A stretch of 64,000 nt of DNA, taken from NCBI RefSeq assembly GCF_003050865.1, contig NZ_QAOK01000007.1:1-64000 (forward strand). The letters are read 5' to 3'. This DNA is from Nitrosospira multiformis (GTDB taxonomy: Bacteria; Pseudomonadota; Gammaproteobacteria; Burkholderiales; Nitrosomonadaceae). Made by a program: the position numbers and the translations under genes. The first letter of the stretch is position 1; every line of letters begins with the position of its first letter. The notes below the pieces were generated by a model. That model had not been told where the DNA came from, did not search any database, and saw only the letters and a list, made by a program, of their open reading frames with translations. This document shows, in pieces, positions 1 to 8,900 of the stretch.

Positions 1-2
1 GG

Positions 3-737
3 CGTTTGCTGGAGAGCATCAGGAAGATTCATGATGGCAGCGATGGGGTGATGGGCAGTCCACGAGTCTGGAAGGAATTGCGTTATGAAGGTGAGGCATG
101 CGGGTTGAACCGTGTGGCACGACTGATGCGAGAGCAGGAATTGCATGGCATCCCGCAGCGTAAACGCTGGCGCAAGAAGGTCTGTGGCCTTCGACCAGAG
201 AATGTGCACAATCACCTGCAGCGGGACTTTACAGCAAGTGAGCCCAACAGCCGGTGGGTGACGGACATAACCTATGTGCGTACTCAGGAAAGCTGGCTTT
301 ATCTGTGCGTGGTCGTGGACCTGTACTCGGGCATCGTGGTCGGCTGGTCGATGAGCCACTGCCAGGATCGACAGCTGGTGCTGCAGGCCGTACTCATGGC
401 ACTTTGGCAACGCGAGGCAAAAACTGCGGTCATCCTGCACTCAGATCGCGGCTGTCAGTTTACCAGTGACGAGTATCAACGTTTCCTGCAAGGACACAAT
501 CTGATTTGCAGCATGAGCGCTGTCGGCAGTTGTGCCGACAATGCGGCAGCAGAGAGCTTCTTTGGCTTGCTCAAGCGGGAGCGAATATATCGTCGCCAGT
601 ATCGAACCCGGGCTGAGGCGCGCACGGATATCTTCGACTATATCGAGCGATTCCATAACCCGCGAAAACGGCGACAGCTGGAAATGCATCAGAAGCAGGA
701 TTTAGGCTTAACCAAACCGTCCGGAGAAATGGGGTAA
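3..737 (+). CDS. IS3-family transposase (OrfB, DDE integrase), 5' end outside window
   Basis: This is the catalytic subunit of an IS3-family insertion sequence, which cuts and joins DNA ends. The reading frame is already open at base 3, so the N-terminus lies left of the window; the TTG at 6 is probably internal. Counting from that TTG, the rve domain shows the three acidic residues: Asp87 in WVTDITYV, Asp147 in LHSDRGCQF and Glu183 in AAESFFGLLK. The last spacing is the usual D-35-E. About 245 residues are visible, against roughly 270-290 for a full OrfB. The C-terminus (FHNPRKRR onward) is the usual end region, so the 3' end looks intact. I could not fix the right terminal repeat. The visible part may be functional. 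Confidence 0.9.
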   Translation, partial: RLLESIRKIHDGSDGVMGSPRVWKELRYEGEACGLNRVARLMREQELHGIPQRKRWRKKVCGLRPENVHNHLQRDFTASEPNSRWVTDITYVRTQESWLYLCVVVDLYSGIVVGWSMSHCQDRQLVLQAVLMALWQREAKTAVILHSDRGCQFTSDEYQRFLQGHNLICSMSAVGSCADNAAAESFFGLLKRERIYRRQYRTRAEARTDIFDYIERFHNPRKRRQLEMHQKQDLGLTKPSGEMG

Positions 738-906
738 AACCCTTCTTTGCAGGATGCTCTCTAAACATCCTTCGCATGCGATTATCGAGCCTTATGATCT
801 AAACTGCTATCCAATTTTTGGCGTCGCTATTAGTCAACAAGTTTGGCTGAGGGTTGAGTGTTATTGTACAAAGCATTCTTCGTGCTGTCGCTTGCCCGTG
901 TGGCTG

Positions 907-1150
907 TGAATCGCCTCAGTTTTAGTGGACATTTTTGCGCTGATTGAAATACTGCTTTTCGAATTCTCTAGTGAAGCGGGCGTAACTATGGCGGACGCTT
1001 TGAGTTGTAGAAGAACTCGATGTAATCAAAGATCTCCTGTTGAGCCTTTTACCTACAGGCATAGATTTTCCCACGTACTCCTTTCCCTTCAGGAGTTGAA
1101 AGACGCTCTCCACCGCTGCATTGTCGTGGTAAGTACTCTCGGCTCGGGCT
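907..1150 (-). pseudogene. Remnant of a second IS3-family transposase (C-terminal end only)
   Basis: Only the last third of an IS3-type OrfB survives, on the minus strand. Reading leftward from about 1135, one frame gives DNAAVESVFQLLK, the third catalytic Glu region. A second frame gives EIFDYIEFFYNSKRP, and the first resumes with HSYARFTREFEKQYFNQRK before a TAA at 922-924. Two frame changes are therefore needed to rebuild one protein. The plus-strand sequence starting at 907 (TGAATCGCCTCAGTTTTAG) resembles the terminal inverted repeat of IS3 elements, so 907 is probably the old element end. The element is inactive and lacks its 5' half. Confidence 0.8.
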
Positions 1151-1208
1151 TACCAAGCAACGGTAAGAATTGCTTCGTGGAAGCTGGACGGCAAGCGGGA
1201 GCTTGTAT

Positions 1209-1436
1209 TCAATCCTCCAGACCACGGTCTTTCTTTATTTCTGCGGAGGAGCAGATTTTTTCCTTGCCTTTGCGCACGCGTTCGAGCACGTCTGCCGCGA
1301 GGAAGTAATCTTCCATGTCGTCAAGCCCGCGCTTGATGATTTCCCGGAGATAGAAAGCCTTGGAACGTCCCGTTTGCGCGGCGAGGAAATTCAACCGCTC
1401 CTCGATCTCGGGGGTAAGGCGAATTGAAGTGGGCAT
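1209..1436 (-). CDS. Ribbon-helix-helix antitoxin (RelB/DinJ-like), apparently orphaned
   Basis: The product is a 75-residue DNA-binding protein. Its N-terminus (MPTSIRLTPEIEERLNFLA, then TGRSKAFYLREII) is the ribbon-helix-helix fold of RelB-type antitoxins, which bind the toxin and repress their own operon. In such operons the RelE/ParE toxin normally follows at once. Here the sequence after the stop at 1209 gives only about 25 residues in any frame before reaching the IS3 remnant at about 1150. The toxin therefore looks truncated or absent. The start is an ATG matching the family N-terminus. The molecular role is well supported; whether it is still functional is unknown. Confidence 0.8.
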   Translation of the reverse strand: MPTSIRLTPEIEERLNFLAAQTGRSKAFYLREIIKRGLDDMEDYFLAADVLERVRKGKEKICSSAEIKKDRGLED

Positions 1437-1580
1437 GCGTATTATCCCTGAATCAAATGCGGGTATTCATTGTATCTGAATTTCTGTCTGACACTTTCTT
1501 GTTCATGAGCAGCAATAACAGGCTATATACCCTGGAATTAAAAATGCCCGAACAATGTCAAAGCCAAAAAGGGGGATCAA

Positions 1581-1775
1581 ATGATATATAAAGTTCTCAT
1601 CACGCCTGTTGAGCCGTCTATTGATGATCGTCCCAATTTCAGCGGCCTTCTTGCCGATTATGAAATTGAAGCCAGTTCAGAGACCGAGGCTGAAGAAGTG
1701 GCCTTTACCCGGTTTTGCCAGGAGGGCCCTTTTCGCTCTCACAATCGCGATGACTACACGATCAGTGTTAACTGA
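1581..1775 (+). CDS. Small hypothetical protein (64 aa)
   Basis: I do not recognise this 64-residue acidic protein. It starts MIYKVLITPVEPSIDD and has no signal peptide, membrane segment or cysteine cluster (one Cys). A strong purine-rich ribosome site (AAAAAGGGGGATCAA) directly precedes the ATG, which is the main reason to accept it as a gene. It stands alone between the antitoxin remnant and a 570-base gene-poor stretch. The overlapping frame at 1609-1860 lacks such a site. Confidence 0.55.
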   Translation: MIYKVLITPVEPSIDDRPNFSGLLADYEIEASSETEAEEVAFTRFCQEGPFRSHNRDDYTISVN

Positions 1776-1950
1776 GACACTCCTCGAAGGCACAGCATTC
1801 ATAGGTACGCTGTGTCGCCATCTTGGGATGACCTGTCAAGAAGGATGGTGCCGCGTTTGATTCTTTTGATCTTTCGAAATTGCCGGATGCAGTAGGGGGC
1901 TCCGCCCGACGATAATGACTACTGTCCACTCGTACTGCGCGCATCACGCC

Positions 1951-1978
1951 CTCTTGTAATTATCCTCTTGTAATTATC
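1951..1978. repeat. 14-base tandem duplication in intergenic DNA
   Basis: CTCTTGTAATTATC occurs twice head to tail at 1951-1964 and 1965-1978. It lies inside the 1776-2347 stretch, where I find no convincing gene, RNA or other structure apart from the promoter-like site near its right end. Confidence 0.8.
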
Positions 1979-2279
1979 GCAGGCACCCATATCTTCCTGA
2001 CAGGAGGCATGGAATCCCGGAAAGGGGATCCCTCAGGTTGCCAGGGTATTGGCCGTAGTCATACGAGAGTTGGTTGCTTGTTGGTTGCCTCGCAGGCGGA
2101 ATGGGTAAGAAGTGCCGTCAACGAGAGGGCGCCCGTCCGGATAACCGGATGAACGGATGACAGCGACTCCTCCTGGCCACAAGCGATTCACCGGGCAGGT
2201 CCGTTCTGTCCCCTCCGTTTGAATCTAATCGAGTTGGGGTGAGCAAGGAGGTTGCCGTGCGAGGCGACAGGGCAGTAAC

Positions 2280-2306
2280 TTGTTCGGAGGCTCCTTAAGG
2301 TATAAT
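2280..2306 (+). promoter_or_regulatory. Candidate sigma-70 promoter for the fmdB-DUF502-aspS run
   Basis: A perfect TATAAT at 2301-2306 is preceded by TTGTTC at 2280-2285, with a 15-base spacer, shorter than the usual 17. It lies about 40 bases before the fmdB-like start. The -10 match is good, the -35 match weak. Identified by eye only. Confidence 0.45.
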
Positions 2307-2347
2307 CCCATTTTTTTTCGTTCAGCTTTCTTTGGTGGAGGATTGTC

Positions 2348-2635
2348 ATGCCGATCTATGAATACCGGTGTGGGTCTTGTGGTTTCGAAAAGGAATACCT
2401 GCAAAAGGTGAGTGATGCGCCGGTGGCGGCTTGCCCTGCCTGTGGCAGCGATGCGTTTAACAAGCTTATTTCGGCTGCGGGTTTTCAATTGAAAGGCAGC
2501 GGCTGGTACGTCACCGATTTCAAGAACAAGAATGGCGGGCAGACCAAGCCCAAGGCCGATGCTGATACATGTGCGACGAAGAGCGAGAGCGCGCCGTCCG
2601 GGGATGGCGCATGCCCCGCTTGCACAACCGATTGA
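2348..2635 (+). CDS. FmdB-family zinc-ribbon protein
   Basis: This 95-residue protein begins MPIYEYRCGSCGFEKEYLQ, the hallmark of the FmdB (CxxC_CXXC_SSSS) family. Two Cys pairs (CGSC and CPAC) should bind one zinc. The C-terminal third is low-complexity with another CPAC. FmdB-like proteins are proposed regulators, but their biochemical role is not settled. A GGTGGAGG ribosome site precedes the ATG. It heads a tight run with the DUF502 membrane protein and aspS, an order common in betaproteobacteria, which suggests co-transcription. Confidence 0.9.
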   Translation: MPIYEYRCGSCGFEKEYLQKVSDAPVAACPACGSDAFNKLISAAGFQLKGSGWYVTDFKNKNGGQTKPKADADTCATKSESAPSGDGACPACTTD

Positions 2636-2663
2636 CAGGTGACGAATCAGGCTCACTACTGAC

Positions 2664-3350
2664 ATGAAACGTTATTTCATCACCGGGCTGCTCATATGGG
2701 TACCTCTGGGTATTACTGCCTGGGCGTTGAAATTCCTGATCAGCACCATGGACCAGTCGCTGTTGCTGCTGCCATCGAGCATGCGTCCAGAAAACTTCGT
2801 AGGCATATACATTCCCGGCGTGGGCACGGTGCTGACGTTGCTGGTTGTTTTCCTCACCGGCATCTTCACCACCAATATCATCGGGCAGCGGCTGGTTATT
2901 TTCTGGGAAGGCGTGTTATGGCGCATCCCGGTCGTGAAATCGATTTATTACGGGGTGAAGCAGGTCAGCGACACACTGTTTTCAAGCCAGGGGGAAGCCT
3001 TTCGCAAGGCGCTACTGGTGCAGTACCCACGCGAGGGTTCCTGGACCATCGCCTTCATGACGGGATATCCAGGTGGTGACGTAGCCAATCACCTTACAGA
3101 AGAATATGTGAGTGTTTACGTGCCGACCACGCCCAATCCGACCTCGGGCTTCTTTCTGATGATGCCGCGCAGCGATGTAATCGAGCTCGACATGAGCGTG
3201 GACGCAGCATTGAAATATATAATCTCGATGGGCGTTGTTGCTCCTGCCAACGGCAAGAAACCGGCGGAGTCGCAGGCAGTGCTGCTGCATCCCCAGGACT
3301 CCGTCAGTTCCGCAAGTTCCGCCGGTTCTGCATCCAGCGACAAGCCCTGA
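2664..3350 (+). CDS. DUF502 family inner-membrane protein
   Basis: A 228-residue protein of the DUF502 family, function unknown. Two membrane segments are visible, at about residues 3-25 (ITGLLIWVPLGITAWALKFL) and 53-75 (VGTVLTLLVVFLTGIFTTNI). These are followed by the family core (WRIPVVKSIYYGVKQVSD) and a soluble beta-rich part. The last 30 residues are Ser/Ala-rich and variable. It lies 28 bases after the fmdB-like gene and 30 before aspS, so it is likely in one transcript with both. The family assignment is firm and the role is not known. Confidence 0.88.
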   Translation: MKRYFITGLLIWVPLGITAWALKFLISTMDQSLLLLPSSMRPENFVGIYIPGVGTVLTLLVVFLTGIFTTNIIGQRLVIFWEGVLWRIPVVKSIYYGVKQVSDTLFSSQGEAFRKALLVQYPREGSWTIAFMTGYPGGDVANHLTEEYVSVYVPTTPNPTSGFFLMMPRSDVIELDMSVDAALKYIISMGVVAPANGKKPAESQAVLLHPQDSVSSASSAGSASSDKP

Positions 3351-3380
3351 TTCCTTCTTTTTTCTGATTACCGATCTTTC

Positions 3381-5147
3381 ATGCGCACCAATTACTGCGG
3401 CCTTATCGACGTCCAATATCTGGACCAGACTGTGATCCTGTACGGCTGGGTACACCGGCGCCGTGACCACGGCGGTGTCATTTTCGTGGATCTGCGGGAT
3501 CGCGAGGGTCTGGTGCAGGTGGTGTGCGATCCCGATAATCCCACTGCTTTCCAGGTTGCGGAAAAAATCCGCAACGAGTTTGTGGTTAAAGTCACCGGGC
3601 GGGTTCGGCATCGGCCGGAGGGAACCGTCAACTCCAATCTCATTAGCGGGGAAATAGAGGTGTTGGTGAGCTCGATCGATATCCTCAATGCTTCCCTGAC
3701 ACCTCCATTTCTGATGGACGACGAAAACCTCAGCGAAGCCACGCGGCTGGAGCACCGCTATCTCGATCTGCGGCGTCCGCAGATGCAGGAAAACCTGAGG
3801 CTGCGCTACAAGGTCGCGATGGCAGTACGAGTGTTTCTCGACCAGCATGGATTCATCGACGTGGAAACGCCGATGCTCACCAAATCGACCCCCGAGGGTG
3901 CGCGCGATTACCTTGTGCCATCACGGGTCAACATGGGGCATTTTTTTGCGCTGCCGCAATCGCCGCAACTGTTCAAGCAGTTGCTGATGGTTTCCGGATT
4001 CGACCGCTATTATCAGATTACCAAATGCTTTCGCGACGAGGATCTGCGGGCTGACCGCCAGCCCGAATTCACCCAGATCGATATCGAGACATCCTTTCTA
4101 GATGAAGCGCAAATCATGCAGATGATGGAAGAGATGATCTGCACGGTGTTCAAAAGTGTGAGGAATATTGATCTGCCCAGCCCGTTTCCACGCCTGGCGC
4201 ATGGCGACGCGATGTCGAAATATGGCTCGGACAAGCCTGATATGCGCGTGCCGCTGGTTCTGACGGAACTCACCGATGTGATGCAGGAGGTGGAGTTCAA
4301 GGTGTTCCGGGAAGCCGCGCTCAGAACGGGTGGACGTGTAGCCGCATTGCGCGTGCCTGAGGGCGGCGCACTGTCTCGCAAGGAGATCGACGATTACACC
4401 AGTTTTGTCGCGATATACGGCGCCAAGGGGCTCGCGTACATCAAGGTCAATGCGCTGGAAAAAGGGGTGGAGGGCCTCCAGTCGCCCATACTGAAATTCC
4501 TCCCTGAGAATGTGATTCAGGTCATTCTCGAACGCACGGGCGCGAAGGATGGCGATCTCATCTTCTTTGGCGCGGACAAGGCACAGGTGGTGAATGAGGC
4601 GTTGGGTGCATTGCGCGCGAGGGTGGGGCATGATCGCGGCCTGGCAGAATCGGAATGGAAGCCTTTATGGGTGGTGGATTTCCCCATGTTCGAGCGCGAC
4701 GAGGAGGAAAACCGCTGGAAGGCCTTGCATCATCCCTTTACTTCACCTGCTGAGGGCCACGAGGACCTGCTGGAGACCGATCCCGAAAAAGCCTTATCCA
4801 AGGCTTACGATATGGTGCTGAATGGTTCCGAGATTGGCGGCGGTTCGGTGCGTATTCATCGCCAGGAAGTGCAGTCGAAGGTATTTCGCGCCTTGAATAT
4901 TGGAGAAGATGAGGCAAACGAAAAATTCGGCTTTTTGCTCGAAGCATTGCAATATGGAGCGCCGCCGCATGGCGGGATAGCGTTCGGCCTCGATCGGATC
5001 GTTGCCATGATGGCAGGTGCCGAATCCATCCGGGAAGTCATTGCTTTTCCGAAAACACAGCGCGCACAATGTCTGCTGACGCATGCGCCCAGTACTGTCG
5101 GTGAAAAACAGTTGCGGGAACTTCACATCAAGCTCCGCCACGCGTAA
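3381..5147 (+). CDS. aspS: Aspartyl-tRNA synthetase
   Basis: AspRS (588 residues, normal bacterial length) charges tRNA-Asp with aspartate using ATP. The N-terminal OB fold (about 1-105) binds the anticodon. The class II catalytic core carries motif 2 at residues 217-234 ([18 protein letters not shown]) and motif 3 around 532-542 (GIAFGLDR, Arg539). The bacterial GAD insertion lies between them at about 285-415. The ATG at 3381 fits the family start MRTNYCG. Whether the enzyme also charges tRNA-Asn cannot be read from this sequence alone. It closes the run begun by the fmdB-like gene. Confidence 0.97.
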   Translation: MRTNYCGLIDVQYLDQTVILYGWVHRRRDHGGVIFVDLRDREGLVQVVCDPDNPTAFQVAEKIRNEFVVKVTGRVRHRPEGTVNSNLISGEIEVLVSSIDILNASLTPPFLMDDENLSEATRLEHRYLDLRRPQMQENLRLRYKVAMAVRVFLDQHGFIDVETPMLTKSTPEGARDYLVPSRVNMGHFFALPQSPQLFKQLLMVSGFDRYYQITKCFRDEDLRADRQPEFTQIDIETSFLDEAQIMQMMEEMICTVFKSVRNIDLPSPFPRLAHGDAMSKYGSDKPDMRVPLVLTELTDVMQEVEFKVFREAALRTGGRVAALRVPEGGALSRKEIDDYTSFVAIYGAKGLAYIKVNALEKGVEGLQSPILKFLPENVIQVILERTGAKDGDLIFFGADKAQVVNEALGALRARVGHDRGLAESEWKPLWVVDFPMFERDEEENRWKALHHPFTSPAEGHEDLLETDPEKALSKAYDMVLNGSEIGGGSVRIHRQEVQSKVFRALNIGEDEANEKFGFLLEALQYGAPPHGGIAFGLDRIVAMMAGAESIREVIAFPKTQRAQCLLTHAPSTVGEKQLRELHIKLRHA

Positions 5148-5171
5148 CCCTGGAGGATATAAAACAAGGGT

Positions 5172-5197
5172 AACAAAGAAACAAAGAAACAAAGAAG
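5172..5197. repeat. 8-base unit repeated three times (AACAAAGA)
   Basis: AACAAAGA occurs three times in tandem at 5172-5195, just after aspS. It is a likely slippage-prone simple repeat; similar purine-rich tracts recur elsewhere in the window. Confidence 0.85.
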
Positions 5198-5264
5198 CGT
5201 GGAGATTGGGAAAACCATTTTTCCGAAAGCGAAGATTTTCTGATCCCGTTCCTACTCTTGGTGC

Positions 5265-5738
5265 ATGGTGAGAATCTACAAGATTCCGGTTTCGGTTCTG
5301 GTAATCATCCATACGCCTGGTATGCAGGTTTTGTTGCTCGAACGGGCGGACCATCCCGGCTATTGGCAGTCTGTTACCGGCAGTCAGGACGAAGGTGAAA
5401 CACTCGTGCAAACGGCGGTGCGGGAAGTAGCCGAGGAGACGGGGCTGGATGCCAGTCGCTACGAGTTGACCGACTGGAATATTGTGAACGAGTATGAGCT
5501 CTACGAGGAATGGCGCTGGCGTTACGCGCCCGAAGTAACCCATAACACCGAGCATGTCTTTGGCCTGCTTGTGCCGCAACCTGTCCCAGTTTCGGTAGCG
5601 GAAAGAGAACATTTGCGTCATGCCTGGCTGCCCTGGCAGGAGGCGGCGGAAAAAGTATTTTCCCCAAGCAATGCCGAAGCGATCAGGAGATTGGCAACAG
5701 CTGGCGGTAAAGTTAACAAAAGTAATAAAGGGCAGTAA
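5265..5738 (+). CDS. nudB: Dihydroneopterin triphosphate diphosphatase (Nudix)
   Basis: A 157-residue Nudix hydrolase. It most likely removes pyrophosphate from 7,8-dihydroneopterin triphosphate in folate synthesis. The full Nudix box is visible at about residues 43-66: Gly, five residues, Glu, seven residues, then REVAEETGL. The opening PVSVLVIIHT and the NEYELYEEWRWRYAPEVTHNTEH stretch are typical of NudB, and nudB next to aspS is a common betaproteobacterial order. The C-terminal tail (KVNKSNKGQ) runs into a purine-rich simple repeat and may be non-conserved. The ATG at 5265 lacks an obvious ribosome site. The substrate is inferred from family and context. Confidence 0.88.
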   Translation: MVRIYKIPVSVLVIIHTPGMQVLLLERADHPGYWQSVTGSQDEGETLVQTAVREVAEETGLDASRYELTDWNIVNEYELYEEWRWRYAPEVTHNTEHVFGLLVPQPVPVSVAEREHLRHAWLPWQEAAEKVFSPSNAEAIRRLATAGGKVNKSNKGQ

Positions 5739-5905
5739 AGGGCACAAAAAGGTAGCAGGGGCAAACAGCGGAAGCACCCCCACGAAAATGAGGAACGGGA
5801 CAAGCCGATCGAACCGATGCTTAGTGTGCTGGTCCAATGATACTTTTGGAACCTCTGCAGTTTCTTATATTACCTGTGGTTTTTAAAGGAAAAACGGAGT
5901 AGGCC

Positions 5906-7006
5906 ATGAAATCGGAAGCCATTGCCTTTGAACGTTTCGACAATCTGAATGACGATGACTGCGAGCAACGCATCGTCCAGGCGAAAGCGGCCCTGGGAAA
6001 GCGCGCGGTAATACTCGCCCATCATTATCAGCGCCCGGACGTTTACAAACACGCTGATCTTACCGGGGATTCCCTGCAGCTCTCGCGCCTTGCGTCAGGG
6101 ACAGATGCGGATTATCTGGTTTTCTGCGGCGTGCATTTCATGGCTGAAGTGGCCGATATTCTCTCCAAGCCCGAGCAGATCACCATCCTGCCCGATCTTT
6201 CCGCCGGCTGCTCCATGGCGGACATGGCAAGTCTTCTCAAGGTGCAGCGCGCGTGGCATGAGCTCTCGGAAGTGCTCGATCCTGACGAAGTGGTCACGCC
6301 GGTAACTTACATCAACTCTGCCGCTGATCTCAAAGCTTTCTGCGGTGAGCACGGCGGCATTGTCTGTACGTCCAGCAATGCAGGGAAAATCTTGCAGTGG
6401 TCCTTTTCCCGCAGGGAAAAGGTACTGTTTTTTCCGGACCAGCACCTGGGGCGCTGGAGCGGTCACAAACTGGGCATTCCACTCGAACAGATGGCGGTGT
6501 GGGATTTCGATGAGCCTATGGGCGGGCTTTCACCGGAGCAGATCAGGAACGCGAAAATCCTCTTGTGGAAGGGGCATTGCTCCGTGCACCAGATGTTCCA
6601 GCCACAGCACATACTTCGTTTTCGCAACCAGCACCCTGAAGGGAAAGTGATTTCGCACCCCGAGTGCAGTTTCGAGGTATGTAAAAACTCGGATTACGTA
6701 GGCTCCACTGACTATATCATCAGGACCATCCGGGCAGCGGAGCCGGGAACACGCTGGCTGGTGGGTACGGAGTTGAACCTGGTCAATCGTATTGCCGAGG
6801 AGTTCAAGGCCCAGGAAAAAATCATCCAGTTCATGGCATCGACGATCTGCATGTGTTCCACCATGGCGCGCATCGATCCGCAACACCTGGCCTGGGCGCT
6901 GGAAAACCTGGTTGCGGGAAAGGTGGTGAATCAGATCAAAGTGGCGGCAGCCGATGCAGTTCTGGCGAAACTTGCCCTGGAGCGCATGCTGGAGGTTTCG
7001 CGATAA
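5906..7006 (+). CDS. nadA: Quinolinate synthase A
   Basis: NadA (366 residues) condenses iminoaspartate with dihydroxyacetone phosphate to quinolinate for NAD synthesis, using a [4Fe-4S] cluster. Visible signatures are the opening AVILAHHYQRPDV, the AGCSMADMA loop, and cysteines in AFCGEHGGIVC, HPECSFEVC and ICMCSTMARI, which would supply the cluster ligands. GTELNLVNR near the C-terminus is also typical. A GGAG precedes the ATG by about ten bases. No nadB or nadC is adjacent. The gene is followed after 36 bases by the phosphatase-fold gene at 7043. Confidence 0.96.
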   Translation: MKSEAIAFERFDNLNDDDCEQRIVQAKAALGKRAVILAHHYQRPDVYKHADLTGDSLQLSRLASGTDADYLVFCGVHFMAEVADILSKPEQITILPDLSAGCSMADMASLLKVQRAWHELSEVLDPDEVVTPVTYINSAADLKAFCGEHGGIVCTSSNAGKILQWSFSRREKVLFFPDQHLGRWSGHKLGIPLEQMAVWDFDEPMGGLSPEQIRNAKILLWKGHCSVHQMFQPQHILRFRNQHPEGKVISHPECSFEVCKNSDYVGSTDYIIRTIRAAEPGTRWLVGTELNLVNRIAEEFKAQEKIIQFMASTICMCSTMARIDPQHLAWALENLVAGKVVNQIKVAAADAVLAKLALERMLEVSR

Positions 7007-7042
7007 TGAAAAAATACAATTGCGCTCCGTCCCGTTCGTCAT

Positions 7043-7795
7043 ATGCTCAATAAGCTGCATATTGCTACCTACAACATTCACAAAGGGTTTTCTCATTTCA
7101 ATCGGCGTGTCATGGTGCATCAGCTGCGCGACAGCTTGCGCGCGCTCAACGCCGATATCATTTTTCTGCAGGAAGTGGTCGGCGAGCACAAAGGTCACGG
7201 AGCCCGTTTCGAGAATTGGCCGGAGAGTCCCCAGTATGAATTCCTCGCTGATTCGATCTGGACGGATTTTGCCTACGGAAAAAACGCGGTCTACGATGAG
7301 GGTCACCACGGCAACGCAATCCTGAGCCGCTATCCCATCGTGCGCTGGGACAATGTGGATGTTTCGGCGCATCGTTTCGAAAGCCGAGGCTTGCTTCACT
7401 GTGAAATAGGCATTCCGCAATGGCGGGAAAATCTTCATTGCATCTGCGTGCACCTGGGCCTGTTCAAAAGAGGCCGTTCCCGTCAGTTACAGTTACTGGA
7501 AAGGCACATCGAGGAACTGGTACCCAAAGACGCGCCACTGGTTATCGCGGGAGATTTCAACGATTGGCGCGAAATGGCCAGTCGTGTCCTGGTCCAGCGG
7601 CTTGCCCTGGCGGAAGTCTTCGAGTTGACCGAAGGGAGATCGGCGCGGACCTTTCCCGCCACGTTGCCGTTGTTCCGGCTCGACCGCATTTACGTTCGCG
7701 GCTTTCATATCGAGAGGGCGCAAGTGCATCAGGGGCACCCCTGGTCCAAAATCTCCGATCACGCTGTGCTTTCGGCGCAGATGATTCTCAGATAA
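7043..7795 (+). CDS. Endonuclease/exonuclease/phosphatase family protein
   Basis: This 250-residue protein has the EEP fold of metal-dependent phosphodiesterases. It shows LHIATYNIHKG at the N-terminus, the metal-binding Glu in IIFLQEVVG, GDFNDW around residue 170, and a C-terminal SDHAVLSAQ with Asp-His. It resembles YbhP-like cytosolic members; the substrate is unknown. No signal peptide is seen. Its stop overlaps the start of the next gene by one base (TAATG), so the two are translationally coupled. Confidence 0.88.
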   Translation: MLNKLHIATYNIHKGFSHFNRRVMVHQLRDSLRALNADIIFLQEVVGEHKGHGARFENWPESPQYEFLADSIWTDFAYGKNAVYDEGHHGNAILSRYPIVRWDNVDVSAHRFESRGLLHCEIGIPQWRENLHCICVHLGLFKRGRSRQLQLLERHIEELVPKDAPLVIAGDFNDWREMASRVLVQRLALAEVFELTEGRSARTFPATLPLFRLDRIYVRGFHIERAQVHQGHPWSKISDHAVLSAQMILR

Positions 7796-8889
7796 TGCCT
7801 CCTGCATCGCATCGCGAGATCGCCGCCGCCGCAGCGCTCCTGAAAAAAGGAGGTGTTGTCGCTTTCCCGACAGAAACCGTGTATGGCCTCGGGGGTGAGG
7901 TTTCCAATCCCTCTGCGGTCGCGCGCATATTTGAAATAAAGAAGCGTCCTGTAGATCACCCTCTCATTGTCCATTTCGCCGATGCTTCCCGGTTGTCGCA
8001 TTGGGCGCGGGAGGTGCCCCCGCAGGCGTGGCGGCTGGCTGAGCACTTCTGGCCGGGTCCCTTGACCCTGATACTGCCACGCAGTCGTCATGTGCCGGAA
8101 AACGTGACCGGCGGTCAGGATACAGTGGGATTACGCATTCCTGATCACCCTGTAGCACTTGCCTTGCTAAAGGAGCTGGGGCCGGACAGAGCGCTGGCCG
8201 CCCCATCGGCGAACCGTTTCGGTCATGTCAGCCCGACAACGGTAGCGCATGTGCGCGAGGAGTTTGGCGACGAGCTGGACATGATCCTGGATGGCGGACC
8301 GTGCCAGGTAGGCCTGGAAAGTACTATCGTGGGTTTTGACGGCCAGACTGCGGTTATATTGCGGCCAGGTGGCATCCAGTTGGCGGCGCTGGCGGAAGTA
8401 TTGGATGGAAATGTGGTGCTTTCCCGAGGGGCAGAACGTTCTGTACGCGTGCCGGGCGCCCTCCCTTCCCATTACGCCCCCGCAACGCCGCTCGAGCTCT
8501 TGCCGGCGGATCACTTATGGCGGCACGCTTTGGAGCTGGAAGCAAAAGGCATGCGGGTAGTAATCATGGGTTGGCGACGCCAGCAGCATTCTCCGCCCAG
8601 GCATCGTCTGGAAAATGAATCCATCGTATTCTCTGCGATGCCTGAAGAAGCGGAGGAATATGCACGTCAGTTGTACGCCACCTTGCGTCGGTTTGATCGT
8701 CAGCACTTCGACCGGCTATTGGTGGAGACGCCTCCTGAGACAGCGGCGTGGGTGGCAATCGCGGACCGGCTGCGGCGCGCGAGCAGCAGGACATGCTCTG
8801 TCGCGAACGCAGTCCTAACGGGTGAGCAAAGCAGTTCATCCGTGGCGCGGGAGGATGAAAATGAAACCATTTACGGGCAAACTGGATAA
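7795..8889 (+). CDS. Threonylcarbamoyl-AMP synthase, Sua5 type
   Basis: The enzyme makes L-threonylcarbamoyl-AMP from threonine, bicarbonate and ATP, the first step of t6A modification at tRNA position 37. The YrdC domain (about residues 5-200) shows GGVVAFPTETVYGLG, KKRPVDHPLIVH, FWPGPLTLIL and APSANRFGHVSPT. The remaining 160 residues match the extra C-terminal Sua5 domain (ILRPGG, then the SHYAP linker), so this is the long form at 364 residues. The open frame reaches back to 7420, but the family N-terminus and the TAATG overlap with the previous gene place the start at 7795. Confidence 0.93.
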   Translation: MPPASHREIAAAAALLKKGGVVAFPTETVYGLGGEVSNPSAVARIFEIKKRPVDHPLIVHFADASRLSHWAREVPPQAWRLAEHFWPGPLTLILPRSRHVPENVTGGQDTVGLRIPDHPVALALLKELGPDRALAAPSANRFGHVSPTTVAHVREEFGDELDMILDGGPCQVGLESTIVGFDGQTAVILRPGGIQLAALAEVLDGNVVLSRGAERSVRVPGALPSHYAPATPLELLPADHLWRHALELEAKGMRVVIMGWRRQQHSPPRHRLENESIVFSAMPEEAEEYARQLYATLRRFDRQHFDRLLVETPPETAAWVAIADRLRRASSRTCSVANAVLTGEQSSSSVAREDENETIYGQTG

Positions 8890-8900
8890 ATAACGATTTT

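Noticed and set aside
1776-2279. Possible structured RNA in the GC-rich spacer before fmdB
   Set aside because: Checked by eye for RNase P, tmRNA and tRNA signatures; none found.
2225-2665. 146-codon minus-strand frame over the fmdB-like gene
   Set aside because: Antisense shadow; the plus strand holds a zinc-ribbon family protein with a ribosome site.
4794-5837. 347-codon minus-strand frame
   Set aside because: Covers the ends of aspS and nudB on the opposite strand; no homology or ribosome site.
7420-7794. N-terminal extension of the Sua5-type protein
   Set aside because: Lies inside the preceding phosphatase-fold gene; the family starts at 7795.
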